The notes beneath the pieces are model-generated. The model saw only the letters and a program-made list of their open reading frames with translations. It ran no database searches and was not told the origin of the DNA. A stretch of 64,000 bases of DNA from Wurfbainia villosa (taxonomy: Eukaryota; Streptophyta; Magnoliopsida; Zingiberales; Zingiberaceae): positions 109,168,479-109,232,478 of the forward strand of contig CM045997.1 of assembly GCA_025175895.1 (NCBI GenBank), written 5' to 3'. The position numbers and the translations under genes were made by a program. Positions 12,030 through 21,626 of this stretch are shown here, piece after piece; the stretch's first letter is position 1; each line of letters begins with the position of its first letter.

Positions 12030-12530
12030 GGTACCAAAAAAGGCCTTAGCCAGTATTCAAGCGATTCATGAAGATACTAGGTGTGATAACTTTATGATGA
12101 CGCTAAGACTATAATTTGAAGTTGCTCGGGTTGGATTGGTGAATAGAAATCTGGTTCCTTCTTTGGATGTATATCTTGGTGAATTGTTGTGTGATGAATA
12201 GAGATTGACTACACAAGCTGTTATAGATGCATCACAAGAGAAATCTACAGTTGATTATGCTGCTCAAGAGAGGAACTGTGGAAAGGATCAAATGCAGTGC
12301 TACAGTTGTAAGAAGTTTGGGCATATTGCTCGCAACTATGATAAGAAATTCTACAATTACTGTAAGCAATATGGACACAATATCAAGGAGTGTTCTACAC
12401 ATCCAAAAAATCGAAGAACCCAAGTTTTTCAAGTTGTTGTTCCAAACCTTAATATTGGTCCTACATCCACAGCTAATAACACCAATCAATCTGTTCTTAC
12501 TCTAGAAATGGTCACCAGATGATTCTCACA
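12030..12530 (+). pseudogene. Ty1/Copia gag relic with two zinc knuckles
   Basis: The plus-strand frame 12205-12522 encodes two CCHC-type knuckles: CYSCKKFGHIARNYD (last Cys replaced by Tyr) and YCKQYGHNIKEC. Upstream, the stretch 12050-12200 reads in the same style (VPSLDVYLGELL) but carries stops. In Copia elements this part packages RNA into the virus-like particle. The missing knuckle cysteine and upstream stops show that it is dead. It lies antisense to HCF107 inside intron 1. Confidence 0.8.
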
Positions 12531-12539
12531 GGTTTTTTC

Positions 12540-13500
12540 ACTCTTACACTTCAAGGCCAAGGTAAGACTACTTCTCCATGACTTGTTGACCCTAGAGCAT
12601 CCAATCATATAACTAGGTCACTTGATTTGTTACATAATCTACAATAGTATATTGGTACCCAAAATATTCAGATTGCTAATGGGAGTAATCTTCCAATTAC
12701 AGCCATTGGTGATATAGGATCTTTTTTTCGTCATGTATTTGTTGCTCTTGGGTTGTCTACAAGTTTAATTTTTGTTAGTCAAATGGTGAATAACAACTGT
12801 GATATACATTTCTCTCGTGGTGATTGTATTTTACAGGATCAAGTGTCAGGAAAGATGATTGCAAGAGGGCCTAAAGTGGGAAGATTATTCCCGTTGCAAT
12901 TTACTGTTCCTAGCAATTTATCCTTCTCTTCTATTGTGATGTTTGGCAAAAATGATTGAATCATCCAAATAATATGATTGTCTAATTTAATGAAGCGTGG
13001 CTTCCTTGGTAACAACGATCATTGATTGCCTCTTGCTTGCTCTACATGTAAACTAGAGAAAAGTAAAGTTTTACCTTTTCCTACTTATGATGGGTGTGCT
13101 AATAAATGCTTTGCGATAATACATAGTGATGTGTGGGGCATTAATCCTGGCATTTCCCATAAACAACATAATATTTTGTGGCATTCATTGACAACTATAG
13201 TCGTTTCACATGGATACATTTTCTACACAATAAAGCCGAGGTGATCACTGTTTTAAAAAAAAAAAATTGACTTATATTGAGACACAATTCTCCACTTACA
13301 TTAAAGTTTTATGATCTGATAATGGTGGCGAGTATCTATCACATGACTTTCAAGCCCTTTTGCAACAAAAAGGTATTATATCTCAACAATCATGTCCTTG
13401 TACTCCGTAGAAAAATGGGGTGGTTGAACGTAAACACCGTCACTTGTTGGATATGGTTCGCACATTACTCTCGGAGTCTTTAATTTAGCCTAAATTTGAG
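12540..13500 (+). pseudogene. Ty1/Copia protease, GAG-pre-integrase and integrase N-part relic
   Basis: Protease region: VDPRASNHITRS at about 12585, with the catalytic Asp kept but the usual Asp-Ser/Thr-Gly altered to Asp-Pro-Arg. GAG-pre-integrase: DCILQDQVSGKMIARGPK and VGRLFPLQFTVP at 12753-12959. Integrase start: CSTCKLEKSKVLPFP and IHSDVWGINPGISH at 13026-13160. Several frameshifts and stops break the order. Colinear with the gag relic and the later pieces, so these are one element. Confidence 0.78.
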
Positions 13501-13904
13501 TGGAAGCTTTGTCCCCTGTTGTTTATTTGATTAATCGTCTGACTTCTCAACAGTTGAATCTTGATTCTCCTTACTATCGTCTTTTCGGTATGCATCATAA
13601 TTATCATATGTTACACACATTTGGATGTGTTTGCTTTGTTCACTTGCCTTCTCATGAGTGTCACAAGCTTACAGCTCAATCTGTAAAGTGCGGTTTTATG
13701 GGTTACAACAATGCTCAAAAGGGGTTTTTATGCTATAATGTTATTGCTAATCATTTTCATTTTTCTAGAGATGTGATTTTCTTTGAACATGAGTACTATT
13801 TTTTGCAACATGTTTCTCCTTCTGGAAATATTCTTCTTCCTAGCTTTAATGATATCTCCCCACTAATTGAGCATTTTAAACCTCGAATTGTCTATCAACG
13901 ATGA
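13500..13904 (+). pseudogene. Ty1/Copia integrase C-terminal relic
   Basis: A 134-residue open stretch with EALSPVVYLINRLTSQQ, then LHTFGCVCFVHLPSHE and KCGFMGYNNAQKGF, then the RDVIFFEHEY motif that ends the Copia integrase core region. It joins to the reverse-transcriptase relic about 160 bp downstream. It has no start of its own. Confidence 0.82.
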
Positions 13905-14059
13905 CAACCCCCATCGTCACAAATCATTCCTAACCCTGATCCTGGCTCTTTGAAATCCTCTTGCATTCATCATCCTCCGATAGATATGGTTTATTTGCCA
14001 CTTTAATTGATATTACAATTCCTTCCCTTATTCACGAGTAACTAAACATGCATGTTGGA

Positions 14060-14590
14060 TAAAAGCTATGCAAGAAGAATTTCAAGCTCTTCAAGAGAAT
14101 CACCCTTGGGATATTGTTCCTTGTCCCTATCATGTTAAGCCCGTTGGTAGTAAATGGGTATATTCTATTATGTCATAATGATGGCTCATTTGACAGATAT
14201 AAAACAAGGTCGGTGGCACTCGGTAATCGACAAAAGTATGGAATAGATTATGAGGAGACATTTGCTCATGTAGCCAAAATGATGACAGTGAGACTTGTTC
14301 TTGTTATTGCTTCAAAGGTTAGTCATTACAACAAATAGATGTTAAAAATGCTTTTTTGCACAGAGATCTTAAGGAAGAGATTTATATGACTCCACCATTA
14401 AGGTTATTTTCTACACACTCTTTTGATATTTGCAAGCTAAAACGTTCACTCTATGGTTTGAAACAGGCTCCACGTGCTTGGTTTTATAGGTTCCGTTCTA
14501 CACTTATTAGCTTCTCCTTAGTCAATATGATTCCTCTTTGTTTTTTGCAAAATTGCTACAGAATCATCTTCCTTCTCGATATATGTTGAC
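14060..14590 (+). pseudogene. Ty1/Copia reverse transcriptase relic, truncated
   Basis: Pieces in two frames: RYKTRSVALGNRQKYGIDYE with ETFAHVAKMMTVR (14114-14338), then HRDLKEEIYM and KLKRSLYGLKQAPRAWF (14356-14589). These are the N-terminal and central blocks of a Copia reverse transcriptase. The catalytic Tyr-x-Asp-Asp block and RNase H are not found downstream, so the element is 3'-truncated. I saw no LTRs flanking it. Confidence 0.82.
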
Positions 14591-15262
14591 ATACTCATTT
14601 TAAGCTCAAGGGAATGAAGAGTTGTTAAAAGTGTTGTCATTTAGAATACCTTCATCACAACCTTCAAATTCATCATAGATGGGTTCTCCAAAGACACGTC
14701 TATTAAAAATTTCACGTTGTTGTCTATACTTTATTTCTTTTTTGCTATCAAATTCCTTCATTGCATGATAATTTTCTTGAGGAGCTTTAGACACTTAAAA
14801 ACATCTAGATATCCACCAACAGAATTTATTTTAGGTGTGTGACCCTATTATCGCGTCCAATCATACCACAATACAAATATTCCAGTGAAATCAATTCTCT
14901 AATCAACGTGCATATCTCCAAACTAGATTATAAGTATGTTGTTTTGGTGTCATTTTAATACCTATGCAATAGCGTCAAAAAGTTAAAATAATTCACAACA
15001 AATATTTATAATTATAGCAATAACAAAATTAACATAAGAAAAATTCTTCTATTGATAAAAAATCACAAGAATATATAATTTTAACAAAAAAAAATACTAA
15101 ATAAATAAAGTAAATATCTCCATATAGGAATATTATTTAAAACTTTTGAATAACTATTAAACTAACATAATAAATTTTTTATCTCAAGTTCATTACGCTT
15201 ATAAAAATAAATATTAATAAAACTAAGAGTTTAAATATAATTTTAAAAAATTATATAAAAAA

Positions 15263-15733
15263 TTTCTAAAGAGTCAAAGAGAATTTTAAAAAATATTCGT
15301 CATATTTTAAAGTTATTTGAATGTTTTTAATTATTATAAAATATATTTAAAAATTTATAATTTTAAAATTATCTACAAAATTTCTAAAGAGTCACAAATA
15401 AGTTTAAAAACTATCCATCATATTTTAAAGTTATTTAAAGGTTTTTCATTATTTTTAAATATATTTAAAAGTTTATAATTTTAAAATTATCTACAAAATG
15501 ACTAAAAAAAAAGATAATTTTAAAAATTATTCATCATATTTTAAAGTTATTCAAAGGTTTTTAATTATTTTTAAATATATTTAAAAGTTTATAATTCTAA
15601 AATTATCTAAAAAATTTCTAAAGATTCAAAGATAATTTTAAAAATTAGTCATCATATTTTAAAGCTATTCAAAGGTATGTAATTATTTTTGAATATATTT
15701 AGAAGTTTATAAATGTTTAAAGATTATTTAAAA
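15263..15733. repeat. AT-rich tandem array, about 118 bp x 4
   Basis: Units start at about 15263, 15381, 15499 and 15615. Each opens with a tttctaaagagtca-like box, then atcatattttaaag, then aaggtttttaattattttt and a ttataattttaaaattatct box. Divergence between units is modest. It lies in intron 1 of HCF107, downstream of the Copia relic. Confidence 0.82.
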
Positions 15734-16130
15734 CATTTAAAATTATATTTTGGGAATTAATTTAAAATTTTAAAATTATATTTTTATTTAATTCTTAATA
15801 TATTAACAATTTTAAAATTATTTACTAAAATTTAAAATTATTTCAAAATTATTTTTAAATATTAGAATTATTTTCTTAAAATCCAAAATTAATTTTAATT
15901 TTAATTTTAATAAATTATGATTGAAATTCATATGAACATGAATTAATTAAGGATTATCCTAAATCAACTACATCTAATTGATTTTGAATATTCCAATTCA
16001 AATATTTTTTATTTTTTATTTTAACTTATTCGCCTTTTAATAATTAAAAAAAACAAAAATATAAATTTATATATTACAATTATATTAATTAATTATCAAT
16101 TTAATTAATTAATTATAAATTTATAAAACA

Positions 16131-16150
16131 TATATATATATATATATAAG
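16131..16150. repeat. TA dinucleotide microsatellite
   Basis: A run of about nine ta units within AT-rich intron sequence. Confidence 0.8.
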
Positions 16151-17273
16151 AGTTATATAATATAATAATAATATTGTCACAGATTAATACAACAATTATA
16201 ATTAATTATATCAATGCTATGAGTTTATATCACTTCTGATATATAAAGTTAACCTATGTTGCTACCGCATATCCATGTCGGTGGAGTATTAATGTCGATC
16301 TAGTGTCAAAATGGTAAAAAATGCCTATTTCGGGCAGCATGGTTTGAAACTACATTATCACACATTAAATTAGTTAATTCTAAATTTTAATGGTTAATTA
16401 TTTCTGAACCAAATCAGTTTAGGGCTGCTGGGGGCTCTATTTAAGTCTGCTTGGTGGGTTCGGTCAATTTGGGCTTGAATTGGGTTTAAATTGAGATTGA
16501 ATTGGGCTGAAATCTTGAGAATAATTAGATTACGTATTGATTTTTCAAGTATCTTTACTAAAACTAACTCGACGAGGGAGACCATTGATGGCATAAAATA
16601 CCCCGACCATACTCTCCAAATAGTGGGGCGTCACTTGGACATAGGCAACCTACAGCTGCCAATGGTGTTGTATGTTCGTCAACAGTAATGGGTCCAGTGA
16701 ATTGAACGCAGCACAGAGTAAGGAGGGCATAATAGATCGATGATGCTAGGGTAAGCCAATGTCAGCTAGTCAGCACATGTCCTTGACAATTGACAAAGGT
16801 GACTAATTAACTTATGTCACTTGAAGGCTTATAAGTACCAATCTCCATAAACAGAAGGAAAAAAAAAAAGCAAAAGACTTCATAACCAGTGATCCACCTC
16901 CTTCGTGCTTCCTTGGGCCATTACAGAAAAACTTTGGCAAGCCATGGATCACTTTGGCTGACAACCTCTGGTGATTCAGAGTTTTCAACACTCTTGATTC
17001 TTTGTTCTATCTTAAACTTCTTTTGGCTTAAATCTTAATGGCAAACTTGTCTCAAACTTTGCCATGTAGTTATATTTTCATAACCAAAGTTCACGATTAT
17101 GCAATTCAAAGCCAGAAATGATGAAAATGGCAAGTAATCCAAGTCAACAGAATGGTTCTTTTTCATTCAATATACTAAACTCGAAGAAAATCTAAGTTAA
17201 TGACCAGCCCAATCAAAATTTACTCCCTCATGGCAACTACATCATACAAGAAGAAGGAGCGGAATATGGTTAC

Positions 17274-17816
17274 CTTAAGCAGAATCTCCTCAGCTTCTTT
17301 GAACTTGCACTTTCTAGTGAGGACTTTGGCACGGTATAAACCTAGTTCCAAGTTAATTCCGAGCGGCCGCTTCTCACCAGCTACGACTCTCTCGGGTTCG
17401 AACATCATCATCTGTTTGGCAAACTCCGACAGTCCCCTATCGATCTTAGAAACTGAAGGTGTTTCTTCATCTCCCCCGCTCCTCTCCTCGATCTCCGCCG
17501 GAGAACCTACTGCCGAATCCACGACGTCATCCTTCACGGGACGGCGGACGACGAGGAGTCCCTCCGACCATCTCTTCTCGCCCGGAGCTTCGAGATCTTC
17601 TTCGACTCGGTCGTCATCATCGACGCCAACCTGGGCATTGTCGACCTTGCGTTGGAGGGGGGCAGGCAAGGAGCTCCCGGATCTAACGGGAGGGAGGGAT
17701 CGAAGGGATGGAGCGGCGATGAGAGAGAGGGAGACGAGAATGGAGTTGAAGTTGAAGATCGGGGAGGATGGCGAAGGGATTAGAGGGAAGTGAACTTTGG
17801 GGGAGAAGAGGCGCAT
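17274..17816 (-). CDS. HCF107: HCF107 exon 1: chloroplast HAT-repeat RNA-binding protein, N-terminus
   Basis: This minus-strand exon starts at ATG 17816 and ends at donor aag|gtaacc (17273), giving 181 residues. Residues 1 to about 45 (MRLFSPKVHFPLIPSPSSPI and following) are Ser/Pro/hydroxyl-rich with few acidic residues, as in a chloroplast transit peptide. An acidic linker (VDDDDRVEEDLE) follows. Then come LSEFAKQMMMFEPERV and the first TPR-like helix pair (LELGLYRAKVLTRKCKFKEA), which match the HCF107 family. In Arabidopsis this nucleus-encoded factor stabilises plastid psbH RNA and enables its translation. Upstream in-frame ATGs exist at 17843, 17876 and 17984, but the last two lie in the duplicated G-box repeat, so I chose 17816. 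With exons 2-4 about 351 residues are visible; the C-terminal repeats are off the window. Confidence 0.88.
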
Positions 17817-17852
17817 TTCTATCCGATTCTTGCTTACCGCCATAGGATGGAT

Positions 17853-17987
17853 GCTAGAAGACGGGGAGAGATCCATGATCAAACAAAAAAAAAGGTGTGG
17901 TCTATGATTAGCCACGTGGCTAGAAGACGGGAGAGATTCATGATCCGCAACCGTTTTGATAGAACGCGGTCTATAATTAGCCACGTG
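17853..17987 (-). promoter_or_regulatory. Tandem duplicated G-box module upstream of HCF107
   Basis: Two adjacent units (17853-17918 and 17919-17987) both begin gctagaagacgg and end tagccacgtgg. Each thus carries the full palindrome gccacgtggc, at 17911-17920 and 17980-17989, exactly 69 bp apart. The CACGTG core in a GCC...GGC context is the classic plant G-box bound by bZIP and bHLH (PIF/HY5-type) factors, typical of light-regulated photosynthesis genes. The module starts 37 bp before the chosen ATG, so it may be core promoter or transcribed leader. Confidence 0.65.
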
Positions 17988-17989
17988 GC

Positions 17990-18278
17990 CAAATCTGATT
18001 TATTGGTGGAGGAGCTCTAATATTCGCTCCTTGCCAATGAAATTCCATAAGGCTTATTTTCGTTTTCAAAATATGATAATATTCACCTTATAATTCTTTT
18101 TAAATATCGGTCTCATAGTAATATGAAGAAAGATAAATCACAATCTTTTTAAATTTCAATCTCATAACAATATGAAAAAAGATAAATCACAATCGATTTT
18201 AGAAGCTCAAGTTTAAGAGAGCTCATCATGTAAAAAAAAAAAAAAGTATACCTTTAATTAATAGAGTTTTATTGTAGC
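17990..18278. other. Upstream flank of HCF107, no feature seen
   Basis: AT-rich sequence with a direct echo (aatatgaagaaagataaatcac and a near copy about 50 bp later at 18165-18190). No gene, no clear TATA box and no transposon end can be named. Confidence 0.4.
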
Positions 18279-18895
18279 ATGATAAAAAAATATGCTAAAG
18301 CTAAATTTTATAAGTTGAGTGCTAATTATCATATTAATAAGAAATATACAAAATCTAAGGATAATTTTAGATCTCATAACTTAAGAACTACTCTATATAA
18401 GAATAAAAAAGTAGATAACAATTTAGGTAATAACTCCAAGAAGATTAGACATATGACTGAGAATAAAATATCCAAAGAAAACCTAATAAATTAAGAATCA
18501 TGATATTAGAGGAGGAAAAATCAAGTCTTAAGATCAAAACTTAACAAATAAAAAAGTCCGAAAAATATATTTAAAGAGTTAAAAGGGCAAAATCTAGAGC
18601 TTGGTAGGCAAGAATCACATAAGCACAAAGAATTGTTTGGGATACAAACTTCACCCGTAAAATCATTCCATCGCATAATAGAATTTTATATAACTATGGA
18701 ACTAATTCTAGGTCTAGAAATGTCAAGATTACAAGGGACGGTGTTCCTATATTGATCTTGATGAGACTGCAATAATTAAGGCTTTCAAAAAATCTAGAAG
18801 AGTCATTAGAAAGGTATTAAGGGAGATTATCTCTAGTGAATATCTAAGAAATCTAAGGAGCTCCAATAAATATTGAGTTCCTAAGAGTAGGGATG
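18279..18895 (+). pseudogene. Probable Ty1/Copia gag-side relic
   Basis: Plus-strand stretch with a lysine/asparagine-rich open frame (18279-18494). Further on, about 18781-18895 reads SSEYLRNLRSSNKY, a stop, then VPKSR. That style resembles the spacer between gag and protease of some plant Copia elements. No zinc knuckle or catalytic motif is visible, so the assignment is weak. Confidence 0.35.
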
Positions 18896-19723
18896 AGCAC
18901 AAATTTGATTAAACCGACCAAACCAAACGAAAAGTTCAATTCAATTTATTCAGAAATTCAATTTAAAAAAAATACAATTTTTTTTATTTATTCAGTTTGA
19001 TTTCGATTTCAAAACGAAAACAATCGATTAAATCAATTAAACCGAACTGGAGTAAATCAGTCAACTAAGATGCTTATCAATAAATTGTTCTTCACAAATC
19101 AGAAGAAATCCTAAAGGATCGGGTGGTTCGTGCTCGTGGGTGCTCATGCTTCCGAGGCTCGAGCCACCCCCTCTCCTCGTGAGGTCGCGAGCACCAATGC
19201 TAGCGAGCGTTACAGGTTGCACGGTGCTCAGCACCGCGCAGTACTCGTGCTCGGGCCCTGTGGTGCTGAGTGAGAATGCAAGTGTTCGAGCGTGGTCGTG
19301 CGGGTGCTCAAGCCGTGAACTACAGAGTATTGTGTATTTCTCATCCATTCTGAGCACCTATTTCTCATCCGTCCCGAACACCGTTATTATGCATTTCTCA
19401 TTCTCGAGCACCCCCGATTCATCAATTGATTGATATATTCATTAGTCAATTGATGGAGAAAAATCGTCCCGAGCATCGTTACTGTGCATTTCTCATTTCT
19501 CAACACCCTCCGATACATCAGTTGGATAATGTCGAAAAATCAAATTTTTTATTTTTAATCGATTTGTTATTTCTTTAATCGGTTCGATTTTGTTAAAAAA
19601 TTTAGTCGATTAGATTAATTAAAAAAATAGTTATTCGATTTTGATTTAATCGATCCAGTTATAACTGATTGTATAAGGTTATCTAGGAGTGTGATTTCTT
19701 AACTCTAAATAAGTACAAGGTGT
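18896..19723. repeat. Unassigned repeat block with a GC-rich core
   Basis: Two AT-rich flanks rich in cgattaaat-type words surround a GC-rich core (about 19110-19420) in which the word gagcacc or its complement ggtgctc recurs. About 19349-19425 is echoed at about 19460-19520 (cgtcccga.ca.cgtta, then tgcatttctcat). I could not establish true terminal inverted repeats or a target duplication, so the element type stays open. Open frames on both strands here are by-products of the composition. Confidence 0.4.
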
Positions 19724-20449
19724 TGTTGAGGATCTTGTGACAACTAGAGCGAGTGAATAGCGATTATTCGATTCTTTCGTCGTGCTTACCTATAATTTGT
19801 TAGTGCGTAGTGGAAATAAAAGCACAAATAGAAACAAATACAAAACACAAAAACATAAGCACTACACAAGGGTTTTACATGGTTTAGAATCCTAGTTCAT
19901 ACTCCACGGTCGAGCTTCTCCTAGCGATGGATTACACTATCCCTTCCTCCTTCTCGGAGACTTTCCGGAGGTAGAGAAATCTCTTACAATATGAAGCTTT
20001 ACAAGAGAAGTAACCAAAATACAAGACAAGAATGAAATACCGAAACAAAAATAACTTTACAAGTGAGCTTTTGCTTGAATGTTTATTGGTTGTTGTGGAA
20101 TGACTTTGAAGGTCTAGAAAGAAATAACTATTCCCCTTCAAAAACTCCAAGAATCGACTTCCAAAATCCTCTCATCGTCCTCCTTTTATAATCTATGTCG
20201 GGTTGATTTTCCGTTGATTAGTCGATTGACCTTACCCCCAATCGACTGATCACTATACCGTTGTCTCACAATAGACTAATCCATGTCGAATTAAGCTGAT
20301 CAGCCGATTGCTATGACCCAGCAATCGACTGTCAATAGTCATCAGTCGACTGTCATGAGCCAACTATCGACTCAGAAACATTCTATGCTCTATCTATTTA
20401 AGGCTAGTTGACTGTCCAACCCAATAGTCGATTGCCAGTGACTAATCGA
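19724..20449 (-). mobile_element. Truncated Copia LTR fragment
   Basis: It begins tgttgaggatcttgtg and carries the gtgaatagcg block, then a run of cgact/gtcga-rich sequence. This is the same order as the neighbouring LTR that starts at 20450. It stops abruptly where that LTR begins. The element orientation is taken as minus, from the 5111-5122 primer-site scrap of the same family. Confidence 0.6.
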
Positions 20450-21626
20450 TGTAGGGACCGATGTGTCCGCACTAGAGGGGGTGAATAGCGGTTTTCAATT
20501 TCGTGCACTTGATTCGATCGCCTTGAGTACGTTCATACTCATCTACAAGTTTGTTAGTTCGCAACGGAAACAAATAAAAATGAAATACAAAACAAACTCA
20601 AGCACAATCAAACTTAATGATTTAACATGGTTTAGAACCTAGGGTTCCTACTTCACGGGTCAAGCTCAAGTAAGCTCTAGTGATGCATACCACTACTAAA
20701 TCTTCTCATTCTCGGAACAATCTGGAGGTGAAAAAACCTCTTATAATATTCTTACAACAACAAGAAGTAAATACAAGCAACTATAAAGGAAATACAATAA
20801 TAATGTAAAGGACACTTTACAAGAACTTGAATGCTTTACTTGCTTGTTGGTTGCTTGGAGATGTCTTTGAAGACTCTGAAATGCACCAGCACTTCGCTTC
20901 AAGATCACCCAAAAAACCCTTGTCGAAATCCTCCATTGTAGCTTCCTTTTAACCTCTGTTTGGGCTGATTTCGCGCCTAACAGTCGACTGTCCATAGTGT
21001 CGTTGTCTCACAGCGACTCAATCCATGCTGGAAAAACTCCAACGGATACCACAATAGTCGAATATCCTTACTAGCAGTTGATTGTTGCCCAATAGTCAAC
21101 TGGTCAGTCGACTACGGAAGCTTCTGTGCCCATGTCCACCAGCGCCAGTCGAATGTCATCCATGGAAGTCAACTACCCAAGGCCAACGAATTGAAATATC
21201 CTCCAGTCGACTACCAGAGACACAAAGCATCAGTTGAGCCTTTAGTTGACTACTGACCAGTCAACTGGTCATAATCCCAATCGACTGTCAGAGCTGACTA
21301 GACTCTGAGTACTTACACACTCGACCAATCGACTAGACACCTCAACCATGAGGTTTAACTAAGTATGATCCCCTCAGACTTGATAGGTCACCCTTAGCCT
21401 AGACCTGAGCCTTCTAGCCACCTCCATCAGCCTCACGCCTATCGGATCCCTCTGAGTCCTCCATGACTCATTCATCCATACGCTAGCTTTTAGGTGCTTC
21501 CACTAACTATTGTCATGCTAACCGGGTCTACCTTGCCAAGGTACATTTGGACTTATGCCGCCAAGACAAACGCTTGGACTTTATATCGTCAAACATTAGA
21601 CTTATGCTGCCAAGACTACATGTTTG
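20450..21626 (-). mobile_element. Copia LTR, left segment, interrupted by an Angela-like element
   Basis: This is the 3' end side of a minus-strand LTR. Its plus-strand start tgtagggaccg is the complement of a terminal CA. It contains agagggggtgaatagcgg, then many short cgactg words, then the start of the cttggactt array (from about 21540). The LTR is cut at 21626 by an insertion and resumes at 30674. Joined length is about 2.3 kb. Confidence 0.72.
21622..21626. repeat. Target-site duplication gtttg, left
   Basis: Matches 30669-30673 on the other side of the Angela-like element. Confidence 0.85.

Larger units (their letters stand above)
7973..17273 (-). other. HCF107 intron 1 (9.3 kb, transposon-rich)
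   Basis: The intron runs from donor aag|gtaacc after exon 1 to acceptor ttcag|tgc before exon 2. It contains a SINE (9903-10094), a decayed Copia element on the opposite strand (about 12030-14600), a 118-bp tandem array (15263-15733) and a TA microsatellite (about 16131-16150). The stretches 10115-12000 and 16150-17270 hold no gene I can support. Between 8340 and 9494 several minus-strand stretches look faintly coding but match nothing I recognise. Confidence 0.8.

Noticed and set aside
14606..14794. A 62-codon minus-strand open frame as a gene
   Set aside because: It has a charged composition but no recognised domain, lies in a transposon-filled intron and has no neighbouring exon. A gag scrap is possible but cannot be supported.
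17816..17984. HCF107 translation starting at the first in-frame ATG (17984)
   Set aside because: That extension runs through the duplicated G-box units. The sequence after 17816 has the expected transit-peptide character on its own.
18896..19680. A MITE or fold-back element with terminal inverted repeats
   Set aside because: The two AT-rich flanks share words such as cgattaaat but I could not align them as inverted repeats, and no target duplication was found.
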